Assembly: GCA_946803715.1 (NCBI GenBank)
Contig: CAMPET010000022.1
Location: 336,511 to 400,510 of the forward strand
Source of the DNA: Beroe ovata
Lineage: Eukaryota; Ctenophora; Nuda; Beroida; Beroidae
Direction: 5' to 3'
Length of the DNA: 64,000 nucleotides
The notes beneath the pieces were generated by a model. It saw only the letters and a program-made list of their open reading frames with translations, did not search any database and had not been told where the DNA came from. The position numbers were made by a program, and so were the translations under genes. Positions 44,221 through 55,440 of this stretch are shown here, one piece after another. Positions within the stretch are counted from its first letter, which is position 1, and every line of letters begins with the position of its first letter.

Positions 44221-47200
44221 ATGTTATCCAACGGAATGGCAGCTATGTTACGCGAGTACAGCAGGAAGTTGCTCAACACTCAGCCGAATTACAGGACAAA
44301 GTTGGAGATACTCAAGGAGTTAAACTCCCACCTACACAGACCGGCTCTCTTAGACGAGGTACAAACGATGACACATGTGGGTGACGTAAGTTCCATATCA
44401 TTGGATATTACCGGTCTAAAACATACCATGGCCTCAGATATTGTCCGTACATTACGTGAAGTTGCTACGGAATGTTGTTTGGGCGAACGTATCAGCCGAC
44501 TCGGGCTACTCCATGATATCGAGTACCAACAATTCGTCCGTCAAGCTGCAACTTCATCTTGTTTCCCTGGAAATTCTGGAGAAAGTTATTATCTTCGACA
44601 GGGACAAGTTCATCGGGCTTGATGTCATACGGACAGGTTTGTTCACATGTTCTGGTATTCCAGCCTAATTGACGGATCCTGGCCTCATAGAGTAATGACA
44701 CGAGATGGCGACACGTTGTATATGCGTCAGAGAGTCAGGTCACGCAACTCACTTCCAGAACTGATGTGAAATCTGTCAGTGTGAAGAAAGTTCTCATAAA
44801 GAACTTTTACTGTTTATAATAAGACGCAGTATAAAAAATATCATTTAAACATCGCAGATTTAATGATTCCTACTCGTTTCCCCGCCTAGGTGACTTGTCT
44901 CGTCTTTTCGACCTGGTTGATGGGAAAAACAAACACGTTTACTGCTGTCTTGACGAGTTAGGATCTGAGTGGTCTAAAGAACACACGGCTATAGCGTACA
45001 ACGAATTCCTTGGGTCAACATTTGGGGTTTGTATGATGATCAGTACTATTATTTCACCAATGAAAACAGTGACATTTACCTCTCTGTGATATTTTGTATT
45101 CAAAATTCATGTCAGGGACGGTTGTTCACCCAATATCAGTTTGGTATCAACTATAGCCGCCATGTAACTCCTACACCAGGTCCTCAAGAAGAGGCTGAGC
45201 AACAAGACAACGTATTATGGTGACCTCAATGAAGTTGTCCTCACTACTGAAGACGGGTCTACGCTGGTGTCAGAGCTTCTCGCTACGAAGGGTGTATTGA
45301 CACCACTACACTTTCGTTCATACGATCCTGCCACTGCTAGATCCACCGAGGTTACGGACTACTGCAGGGTATGTGTACTGTGTCTCTGTCTGTGTTTGTG
45401 CCTGTGGTTGTGTTTGTGTTTGTGCCTGTGGTTGTGTTTGTGTTTTTGTTCGTGTTTGTGCCTGTGGTTGTGTTTGTAGATGTGTTTGTAGATGTGTTAG
45501 TGTGAGATCTGTGTACCTCCGAATGTGCTTGGGTTTGTGTACTCAAACAAGGTAATGTTCACTGTAAAGTGAGCACCGAGCAGTCAAATACAGAAAGTGT
45601 ATACTGTTATGGTGTGTGTGTACTGTGTGTGTGTGTGTGTGTGTGTATGTGTGTGTGTGTGTGTGTCTGTGTGTGTGTGTCTGTGTGTGTCTGTGTGTGT
45701 GTTTGTGTGATTTTGTGTCTACTATCGTCTGTCTTTAGTCGATGTAGCATAGGTTACGCCTATGAATATGTATTTGAGAGAGTTACGCTTATGACAGGTT
45801 AGCCACGTGATATCTCCCGGTTATGTTTGGGTGCAGTGGAGGGAGGATTGGGCAAAGTTGGACCAAATCCAACATGAATTGAGTCACATGAAACTCAGAC
45901 CACTCTCACGCACCTACTCAAACGAGTGTGTCATTGTGAAGCCGAGTAACTCAGCAATGGTGTACAGAGCTAGAATCATGGACGGTAAGAAATATGATGG
46001 CGATTGAATGACGCCAGCATTTCCTCCCATATTTGTACACCATTTTACCACAGCTCTGTTCCATTGTACACATTTATTTGAACACCACTTATTAATTCCC
46101 ATTCCACCAGGATACTCGGCTCTCGGACCTGACCCAGCGCTCGTTCTTGCCATCGACTTCGGGTGGACGTGCACGGTTCCCAAATGCGATATGTACGAGG
46201 AAGAAAAGGTTCTGGGTCTCGATTTCGAGTACAATATCGCTTGTCTGTGTCGCTTGACTGATGTTATACCGAGCGAGAATCACCAGAAGAAGCTACTCCC
46301 AGGTATGAGTGAATATGAGGAGGTATGGGTGTGTGGTTATTGTTCTCGCCGATTTATCCCCCTGCCCCGATCGCTCACAGCCCCTGTGATTCCCGCAGCG
46401 TGTTTGCGACTGCTGTACCACATTACAACATATCCTAACTGGGCAAAAGCCGCATTTTCCGACCGATCCAATGCCACCATTCTCCTGACCGTACTGTGCA
46501 ACTCACACGATCTTGAGACACTGCGTACAATACTGTTTATCCTGTCAAATGCTGCTGCCGACACGTCACTGGGCCGCCTCCTTCTCGACCCATTAACTGC
46601 TCAAGTTGGCAAGTTCATGAAGTGCCCTGATCTCATGCGGCCCGTCATGCTCTTCTATCGGACACTCGTCACCAAATGTCCGGATATAGCAAGGAAACTG
46701 GCCATGGGCCGTGGCATGGTGCTGATCATGGACATATACAGCAAACACCGGACTGATGATGCGATCACGGAACACTTTGTTGCAATCTCCAAGGAGATTT
46801 TCAGTGGGGTCGCTCTCACAGTACCGGAAGCCATTTCCCAGCCCGGGAGCAATCCTGAGTCTATGGCGGACGTTACCTCAGCACCTAGGGTGACCCGGCC
46901 TGTTCATGACCGGGGTGCAATTCCCACACTGGATCACAAGTTCAGTCAGATGGACAACATGCGGGATCACGGTATCCAGTCGGGAGAAGAGGTTGCCTTC
47001 GTCCAGCACTATGACTCGGCTCACTACCGAGACGAAATTAGGCGAGAGATTGCGTCCTTGTTGAATCACAGGGGAGGAGTTGTCTATGTGGGCGTGGTAC
47101 CTGACTCAGAGCATCATGAGAAGAGTCATCGCGGCGAAATCCGTGGCTTGAGGCTAAACAAAGCGATTAGGGACGCCTTCCGGCTAAAAATCGATGATGC

Positions 47201-47501
47201 GCTCACAGATAACGAAATTTTCAGACGCACGCTCGATGAACCCAGCAAGATTCCAGATTCTCTGGTGGATATTGAGTTCAAGAACATCAATAACACATTC
47301 AACAGTGACCTCCGTGGAGATGACTTGATGATCGCAACCATCCGCCTGAAGTCCCTTGGGAAGAGTGGAGGCTTGGTTAAGTTTTTCGAAGCAGACGCCG
47401 AGCCTGAATACCGTTGGAGGATTTATGGGAGGAATGGGACTGGAAGAGTGGAAATGTCAGCCAATGCAATCCGTGAGAAGATTGCACAGCAGGTGTCGTA
47501 A
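44221..47501 (+). CDS. Tudor plus helical-repeat plus Schlafen-AlbA_2-like protein
   Basis: Multi-exon gene. N-terminal exons are helical: MLREYSRKLLNTQPNYRTKL (from 44236), LHLVSLEILEKVIIFDRDKF (about 44532-44636), LFDLVDGKNKHVYCCLDELG (about 44892-45027) and VVLTTEDGSTLVSELL (about 45181-45368). A Tudor-like domain spans two exons: NECVIVKPSNSAMVYRARIM (to 45989), then from 46111 ALVLAIDFGWTCTVPKCDMY and LDFEYNIACLCRL. The last exon contains armadillo-like helices (CLRLLYHITTYPNWAKAAFS) and ends with a region like Schlafen AlbA_2: EIRREIASLLNHRGGVVYVG, then GEIRGLRLNKAIRDAF. 46303-46398 looks like a 96-base in-frame GT-AG intron, so the CGYC pair there may not be protein. Where active Schlafen nucleases have E-x4-E-F-K, this protein reads GEEVAFVQ, so catalysis is uncertain. 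The start could be 44221 or 44236. Confidence 0.72.
45370..45480. repeat. GT-rich minisatellite
   Basis: Imperfect repeats of a tgtgtttgtgcctgtggt-type unit in an intron of the Tudor/Schlafen-like gene. Cys/Val-rich readings through it are artefacts. Confidence 0.85.
45613..45712. repeat. (GT)n microsatellite
   Basis: About 100 bases of GT dinucleotides with scattered CT and TT interruptions, in the next intron segment. Confidence 0.9.
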
Positions 47502-48329
47502 CTTTCGCCGCTTCAGAACGTTGTAAAACGAGCTTTTTAATTTGTTAAAATGTTATTTTGTTTCGAGTTAGGAAGTTTTCTATTGGGTACCTATTTGATG
47601 AGACGTTTTCCTTGTTTTTCTTTAATTCACGATGACCAAGATTGATGTTCATGAATCACATATTCTTTTAAGGTTTGATTTAGATATACGTGTTTCAATT
47701 TAGATGGTGTTGAACATACCGTTACAACGAAATTTTACGGAAATTCGACGTTGATTACCGTCTTTATTTCGCTTTTACGATGACTCAATGTATTCCAGGA
47801 ATCCACGGATAGCGCCTACAAAGCGAAGAAGAAATTGAGCACAGAATTGAGCACAGAATTGAGCACAAAAACGAGGGAAAAGCGGTGAGTAAAACTTGGC
47901 ATCGTACTTCATAGCGTGGTAGGACTGTGTGTAGGACTGCTCTTATAAAAATAAGAGCAGTTGACCCAGTTGAAGCTTATGTCAGTGGTCGTCGTGCAGT
48001 TGTCGTGCATGTGCGACTGATTTTGTGCTGCTCGAGATTGTGTGACGAAAGATGCGTCAATTGCGAGGTCTTAAATGCACTAAATCGATGTACTTAATGG
48101 ATTGCGCGATTCATTCCAGGGCACATAATTCGCGCGCGCGCGTAAATCTCTCGCCGCACGCGCGCGCCGCGGATACCGAATGAAATGGCAATGGATCGAT
48201 TTATATATGACCTGCCAGCCATCTTGTTTGGCTGGCAGAAGTTAAAACCAAGCAGAAATAACCACATTCACATCTTGTTTAAGATAATGTTACTGAATAA
48301 CCAATGTTTATAGACCATCTGAACTCATC
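47502..48329. other. Convergent intergenic region
   Basis: Holds the 3' ends of the Tudor/Schlafen-like gene (+) and the SLC18B1-like gene (-). A short tandem of ttgagcacagaa is at about 47836-47870, and a CGCG-rich palindromic patch is at about 48129-48172. No gene is recognised. Confidence 0.6.
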
Positions 48330-50545
48330 TCAATCGACTTGAACGATCTGTACATATGGAACAGTAACTCTTGCCCTTTTCGCACTCACAGCGTATGCCA
48401 CTATGCCAAGAGGCACACATAACATCATTGTACCAGATAGTATTGCGAAGAGAGTCCAATAAGAAACCCAGACCAACAAACCTCCTGAGATGTGGTGAAA
48501 AATAACGAATAAGAGGAATGGGTAATGGGATTGTATTATAGGACTACCGAGTTGTGAGTTATGACATCCAATTTGGATAATTGAATTAAATGAGATGCAC
48601 AAAAGATATACCAGCAATGAAGGATCCTACAATTTCTCCTACACTAGTGGACACAATGTAAAGTAGGGATACTAGATTCGATAGCTTCCTACTCATTGGT
48701 GTGTTTTGACATCTTGTCTTGACGAACAGCATGGCAGGCATGACATGCAACCAAACCATGGCTTGACCAAGACCTGACAGGGAATACGTTATCTAATATA
48801 TGTAGCCAAATTATGTGAACCAAATCAGCCTGAAGTCACGAGATAGTAGTATTAGGAATCACCTGTAAAAACTGTCGCGCAAAGAAGTATATGCTTCGAT
48901 TGAGGTATAATTTGGCGAAAAAGTGGCGGTGGAACCATCGCAATGAATCCTACACTGGCTAGGAAGCTCCCTATAAGACCGATCAGGAATGGATTCATCT
49001 TGTCACAGAAATAGCCTGAAATTCATGGAGTTTAAGATAGAACTGGCAAATGTTTTGTTTCTTTTGTCATCGTTAGTGGTTACTAACCTATCAAGATGGA
49101 AAAGAGTGTTGACGACAGTGAGAAGGCACCCAACACAGTACCAGTGAAAACAGTAGTCTCCCCGTATACATCAGAAATATAGAGTGCAATCACGTATTCA
49201 AAACACGTCTCACATGCCAATGTCAAGCCATATATCACGAGAGGCGATAAGAAAAGAGCGTCGTTCCATCGAACTGTACCAGAATTGGATAGATTTGTTG
49301 TGGAATCAGTTTGTATGTTCTTGCGGCTGGTAGTGAGAAGTGATAAAACCATGATGCATCCTGATCCACCGGGAATCAGAAATGTCCATAGAAAACCAAC
49401 TGAGAGTACAGATAAATTGAGTTCATTGTTCAGTCTTATAGGAAGGGTCGTTGACTTGAATCCATGCGACGCTATTATAGTGCGTCTGAATTCGAATCAA
49501 TGACCATTGATCACATTCACAAGACACTAGCAATGATGGTCTAGCTATTATAACGTACATCTCTCGTATATCAAGCTTCCGATGAGGGGAGAAAGTGAGT
49601 ATCCGAGACCCATGGCAGTTTCATTGACCGCCGCCACTCTCCCAGAATTGTTCGGAAACTTTTGTATCAAGATAGAAACTGCCAAGAGCTGATGGAACGG
49701 GTTATTAATGACATCAGAAAATTTTGAAAAATTATAGTTTGGTCTGTTGTTGACGTACGTCATACCTGTAGCAAAGTTGCTGACACACCTTGTACTGCTC
49801 TGATCATAACACCTAGTACAATTTGCCAAGAAACATTTTGTATGAGCACAAAGGTACCATGTACGCATGTTGATCCACATAAGAAAATCACACTTCTAGG
49901 AGATGTCAGTATAATAAATATAGGGGGGCTAGATCAGGGTGACAAGGTATCAAAGTTGCGGTTTCATTTTTCGATTGAATGTTAGAACTCCTTGTCGACT
50001 TACAGGACAAGCATCTTCTTCATATTCATTTCTTGATTTATTCTTCCAGATAATAGGGACGTTACCAATATGAAGACATTCATGCACGAATTGTATGCAG
50101 ATATCGACATTGTTGATGCCCCCTATTGGATTATTCAATTAAACTTCAGCATTGATGATTGAGATAATATTCAACTTTGATTCTAATGTATCATAAAAGT
50201 ATACTGACCTCGTTTTGAAAAAATAGAATGATGAAAGAATAGTGAATGTGTGGAACTCCCGAAGCCACGAACATGATCACTGAGCATAGAGACAAGATCC
50301 GTAGCGATTTGCTGCTCCTGACAAGAAATATTAATAAGTTATCAGTGCCAATAAGCAGGTCAACTTCAAGAAGTTAATCAGTCATGTTGGTGATCGCTTT
50401 AAACTTACGCCCATGAAACATCTTTTGCTTTTCCATCAACTCTCGTCCCTTCGATGAAAGTCCTCGACTTACAAGATCGGCTCACAAGTTTATCAACTTC
50501 AGTAGTTTCATACTGATACTCATATTCTTCTTCATCCTGATCCAT
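48330..50545 (-). CDS. SLC18B1: SLC18B1-like major facilitator transporter
   Basis: Multi-exon MFS membrane transporter. The start is the ATG at 50545, giving an acidic N terminus MDQDEEEYEYQYETTEVDKL. The next exon, LRILSLCSVIMFVASGVPHI (about 50210-50320), is the first membrane segment. The exon at about 49555-49695 reads VSILIQKFPNNSGRVAAVNE and MGLGYSLSPLIGSLIYE, matching the AKxFPNN...LE/NE...GLG..LGP..GG..YE block of SLC18B1 and vesicular amine transporters. Further membrane exons are at about 49087-49352 (LFLSPLVIYGLTLACETCFE), 48900-49015, 48640-48800 and 48330-48484 (GTMMLCVPLGIVAYAVSAKR), ending VQIVQVD. SLC18B1 transports polyamines into vesicles in mammals. Substrate here is inferred from family only, and the exact member is less certain than MFS membership. 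Confidence 0.78.
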
Positions 50546-52697
50546 CGGCCATCACTTGCTATTTTTCGTATCGCTGATCATGCATTCAGTGATTCACGAA
50601 GTAACTTAAAATTTTCTCTACAATTAAAACTGATGTAACACTAACAGAGTGAAACTAAGAAGCACACTTTAAGTTATGTTTGCGGTCAGTTTACACAGTT
50701 CGAAATTGAATAAAATTTTGCTCCTTTATAAATTCTCAATTTTTCAGGACACTGTAAATAGATAAAAGGGCTAACGTTTCGGTACCATGTTCAATGTTTA
50801 AACACAATCAATCATTGACTTCAGGATATTATAGTAAGACTAAGAGCTGTATTGAACGATTTTCACAACAACTGGCCTGTAACAATTTATGCTATGTGTC
50901 GGTTCCATTCAACGATTTTCGCAAACAACCGCAATGGATGGAAGTCTCTCTACTTCAACTTCAGAACTTCAGAGGACTCGCACACTCGCTAGAGTATAAA
51001 ACTGGTCCCTCATATTGCTGGTTTCCTATTAAAAACCCCACGTTGGCACACGGTATAACGCGGAAACGCCCAGAATACTGACTAAATCCCTTCAGGATAC
51101 ACATCAGGTTCTGGTAGTGGTAAATGCACTCATTCCGAGTGAAGGTGAAGCACAGTATTGGACCAATTATGAGGCAGATGACACCTTGGAAGCTTATAGT
51201 CTTTGCCAATACAGTTGGCAACAATGAAACCCACAAGTTGGTACACCAATACAGTGGAATACGGAAACACTCAGGCCTACTAACCAAATCTCCACAGGTT
51301 ACGCATCTGGCAAATACACTCGTAAATGTTACCGGTATGTGTACCCATGGAACGAAAAGGGGACGGAAAGAAAAAGACGCACACTTTGCATTTGAAACTG
51401 CTTACAATTGCTAACAATTGCGAATATTTTTCCTTCCTTCCGCCGTTTCTTTCCATGTGTACACATACGCGTTAGACTGAAAAGAGGCAGATTATGCATA
51501 TTGAACCCGACGGTTTCAATTCCTTGTTTAACATGCCGTACAGCAAGGATCTCCACCATATAAGTCTCGTTTACAGGAAATGTTTCCTTGTGTTGGACAA
51601 CGGGTGCCTACACAGTACTCCATTATAACGAGTGATAGTGGCGCAAAGCCAATACGACTAGAGTTACACTTACATAACTCACTCGAGAGCACTCGATAAG
51701 AACAATCCCAAATGATATTGATATGACTTCATCATGATATCGATTGACTGAGAATTGTTTTTGGTGAAGCATTCTTGCGAACAGCCACAATACACTTACG
51801 ATGGCTTACATGGGCTCCGGCTATTGACCGTGATACTGATAGGTACATCACTAAAGAGTTCGAGAAGGTAAGGTATTGTTTTGATTCTGAGTAGGTATTG
51901 GTTAGGTCTCATTTTGATGAAGTCACTAAATTAGTTCTGAGACGTGGCTGTGAAGCTACTGTGAAGCTTGTTAGTAAAGCTGTTCTATTAATCAAACTCA
52001 AACTGTTGTTCCAACAGTAGGCTATCGAATCTGATAGTCTTATCCGATAAATAGATAAAATACAGACCCATGCTTAGTGAGGGTTGAAATACAAACCGCG
52101 CGATGGGAGGGAGAAATGTACAGTGACCACAGTGTGGCTTGGGTTTTATCTCGTTCCCTGGTAACGAGATCAATCTGTATGACCAATCATTAGCCTAGAA
52201 ACGTCAATAATTAGAATATAAAATCAGGGATATGGCAACAAGTTCCATGAAGAATCGGCAATGGTTCAAGGCTTCCCCAACTTCCAATTTTCGTCCACTA
52301 CCAATACCAAAACCAATACCATTACCATGTAAATACGAATGGCGGAGAAAGGGGTGCACGGTGCGGTGTCTGCGTTATGAAAGAAAATAGTCTGGTCATC
52401 TGATCATGTACAAGTTGGAGTATTCAATGTGAAACTTTTGGCGTCTTGATCGATTTATTATTTTCAATGCCGTAAAAATTATAAAACTAAAAGTTGTTTA
52501 TATTTGAATTTTTTAAAGTTCGTAAACCCAGAATTGCAACGAGCATTTTTACCGATGAAATGCATCATGAGAAATGCATCAAGAGAAATGCATCATGATC
52601 AACTTCAACTTCAAGATTCAAAAAAAATGCATCAAGATTTCCATTCCATAATATATCCCAATCACATGCAATTGCATAGTTTATCCTTCTAAACATA
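50546..52697. other. Intergenic with degenerate repeats
   Basis: No gene is recognised. 51020-51130 and 51235-51330 are diverged copies of one another (shared cacacggtataacgcggaaac / caatacagtggaatacggaaac type sequence). A small inverted-repeat element lies at 51329-51474. 52560-52640 has a short run of aatgcatca repeats. Confidence 0.55.
51329..51474. mobile_element. Small inverted-repeat element, TGTGTACACATGG family, copy 2
   Basis: Matches 4113-4260 from ttaccggtatgtgtacccat to ccatgtgtacacatacgcgt, with the same imperfect inverted ends and cttacaattgctaacaattg centre. No target duplication is evident. Confidence 0.75.
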
Positions 52698-53886
52698 AAA
52701 CTCATAAGGATGAGGAGGAAATCAAGTATGCACACGTTGCGTGCCCCCTTTCTACTCTGTGATTACTGAAATATCGTTGATCTGTCTAACAACTAGTCGT
52801 GATGTCACGCATGAACCTCAACAAGGCCACGGCGCGTAGCGGCAGGTTCAACTTCGAGGTTGGGTGGGTCACGCGTACGCAACGTACCGGTACAAAATCA
52901 AGCGACGTCGGGACGGTGTTACCATTGCATTTCCGCCCGTCGCACCAAACAAATTGATAAATCCGAGAGCCATCCTCTAGGATTCATGCATAAAATTACA
53001 AGCATAAAATTAAAATACATTAAAAATGTTCCCGCACAGCATGCATAAAATCTATGTAAGCAGGGACAGAAAAGTCTAGTCGCATATCACTATCAGTGCT
53101 GTGTCATGGCGATAGATATTCCCGATCGCGATCCTTGCCTGGCGATGCCCAGCTGACGCGAGCCGCGAAGCTAAGCTGTAAGCGAAATCAAAGTTCAAAG
53201 TTGAGATAATCATTATAGACAGGAAAGAAGAGAAAAGTAAATACAACGCGGAAAGGGAGGGGGTAAAACTGTAAAAGTGGAAACAGTGGACGACCATAAA
53301 CTTAAAGCTATAGAAAAGACACGAATAAAATATACGACCATCACTAAGTATTGTAGGATTTTACCCTACCGTCGGTGTGCGCGATTTTCAATCCGCCCCG
53401 ACGATAATTTTATCCGCCTTGCCAGGGATAAAATCCCGCCAGCAAGGGTAGGGTGAAATCCTACAACACTATGACTAAGTACAAACAGGCGAGAAAAGTG
53501 AATAAGGTCACACTGTGTCCATTGTGTCCATTGATCGATATTTGCCCATTGTGTCCATTATAGGGTGATAATTTTTACCAACAAAGAGGGGAAGAAAACT
53601 TTTCTTTGTTTGTACTTTAACTTAGTGATGGTCGTATATTTATTATGGCCTTATTTCTTTTCTGAAAAGAAATAAGTGTGAAGCGGGAGGAATAGAGTTG
53701 AAGGCAGACAGGAAAGAAGAGAAAAGTAAATACAACACGGAAAGGGAGGGGGTAAAACTGTAAAAGTGGAAACAGGGGACGACCATTATAAAAGACGACT
53801 ATATAAAAGACGACTATATAAAAGACGCGAATAATATAGCGAGAAATATACGGCTAAGTACAAACAGGCGAGAAACGTGAATAAGA
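52698..53886. repeat. 1.2-kb duplicated block, copy 1
   Basis: Starts aaactcataaggatgaggag and ends gcgagaaacgtgaataaga just before the n at 53887. It includes a TTGTAGGATTT MITE (53351-53466), an end fragment of the TTGCCTGGCGATG family (53135), a tgtccattgtgtccatt repeat and aggaaagaagagaaaagtaa. Every landmark recurs in the same order in 53888-55105. No coding frame is recognised. Confidence 0.9.
53351..53466. mobile_element. 116-bp TTGTAGGATTT-family MITE
   Basis: Begins ttgtaggattttaccctacc and ends gtagggtgaaatcctacaa. The left flank is cactaagta; the right flank begins cacta but then diverges. It lies inside duplicated block copy 1 and corresponds to 54587-54708. Confidence 0.85.
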
Positions 53887-53887
53887 N

Positions 53888-55105
53888 AAACTCATAAGGA
53901 TGAGGAGGAAATCAAGTATGACTTTGCACACGTTGCGTGCCCCCTTTCTACTCTGTGATTACTGAAATATCGTTGATCTGTATAACAACAAACAACTAGT
54001 CGTGATGTCACGCATGAACCTCATTAAGGCCACGGCGCGTAGCGGCAGGTTCAACTTCGAGGTTGGGTGGGTCACGCGTGCGCAACGTAGCGGTACAAAA
54101 TCAAGCGACGTCGGGACGGTGTTACCATTGCATGTCCGCCCGTCGCACCAAACAAATTGATAAATCCGAGGATTCATGCATAAAATTACAAGCATAAAAT
54201 TAAAATACATTAAAAATGTTCCCGCACAGCATGAGCATGCATAAAATCTATGTAAGCAGGGACAGAAAAGTCTAGTCGCATATCACTATCAGTGCTGTGT
54301 CATGGCGATAGATATTCCCGATCGCGATCCTTGCCTGGCGATGCCCAGCTGACGCGAGCTGCGAAGCTAAGCTGTAAGCGAAGTCAAAGTTCAAAGTTGA
54401 GATATATATACAGGAAAGAAGAGAAAGAAATACAGGACAGGAAAGAAGAGAAAAGTAAATACAACGCGGAAAGGGAGGGGGTAAAACTGTAAAATTCTAA
54501 GAGTGGAAACAGTGGACGACCATAAACTTAAAGCTATAGAAAAGACACGAATAATATAGCGAGAAATATACGACCATCACTAAGTATTGTAGGATTTTAC
54601 CCTACCGTCGGTGCGCGCGATTTTCAATCCGCCCCGACGATAATTTTATCCGTCTTGCCAGGGATAAAATCCCGCCAGCATGAGCAAGGGTAGGGTGAAA
54701 TCCTACAACACTCAGTACAAACAGGCGAGAAAAGTGAATAAGGTCACACTGTGTCCATTGTGTCGGCCATTGATCGATATTTGCCCATTGTGTCCATTAG
54801 AGGGTGAGTAATTTTTACCAACAAAGAGGGGAAAAAAACTTTTCTTTGTTTGTACTTAGTGATGGTCGTATATTTCTTATGGCCTTATTTCTTTTCTGAA
54901 AAGAAATAAGTGTGAAGCGGGAGGAATAGAGTTGATGGCAGACAGGAAAGAAGAGAAAAGTAAATACAACACGGAAAGGGAGGGGTAAAACTGTAAAAGT
55001 GGAAACAGGGGACGACCATTAACTTAAAGCTATATAAAAGACACGAATAATATAGCGAGGAATATGCGGCTAAGTACAAACAGGCGAGAAACGTGAATAA
55101 GATCA
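53888..55105. repeat. 1.2-kb duplicated block, copy 2
   Basis: Near-identical repeat of 52698-53886, differing by small indels (for example an extra tgagca at about 54680 and actt at 53923). It starts immediately after the n at 53887. Confidence 0.9.
54587..54708. mobile_element. 122-bp TTGTAGGATTT-family MITE
   Basis: Same ends as the other copies. Flanks are cactaagta (left) and cactcagta (right), eight of nine identical, consistent with an aged 9-bp target duplication. Confidence 0.85.
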
Positions 55106-55440
55106 CACTGTGTCCATTGATCGATATTTTGTATTTGCCCATTGTGTCCATTAGACTAAAATACCAGTTTGATGTCCATCAACAAGGGCAGATTTGTAGA
55201 TGTGTCCATTGTGTCCACTCAGATGCACAAGATCGATGTCCATTGTGTCCATTGAACATGTCCATTAGAGTTAGACATCGAAAATGCACAAATTGTGGCC
55301 ATTGTGTCCACTGGTGTGCAATGGACAAAAATACCAAATTTTCATACTGAGTGGAATGTCTGACTCTAATGGACGTCTAATGGACGTCTAATGGACGTGC
55401 ATTAGACGTGCATTAGACATTTCCTTATTGATGGACACCA
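55106..55440. repeat. tgtccattgtgtccatt array and gtctaatggac tandem
   Basis: Multiple copies of the 9-base unit tgtccattg in direct orientation from about 55108 to 55310, then inverse-type units (ctaatggacgt repeated at about 55365-55420). Shorter versions of the first unit occur at about 53515-53565 and 54745-54800. An n is at 55492. Confidence 0.8.

Noticed and set aside
45352-45802. Cys/Val-rich and Thr/Asn-rich frames
   Set aside because: Translations of GT-rich microsatellites within introns.
46008-46110. N-terminal extension of the last large exon of the Tudor/Schlafen-like gene (MTPAFPPIFVHHFTT)
   Set aside because: A pyrimidine-rich acceptor ending ccaccag at 46110 and continuity of the Tudor domain across the splice show this part is intron.
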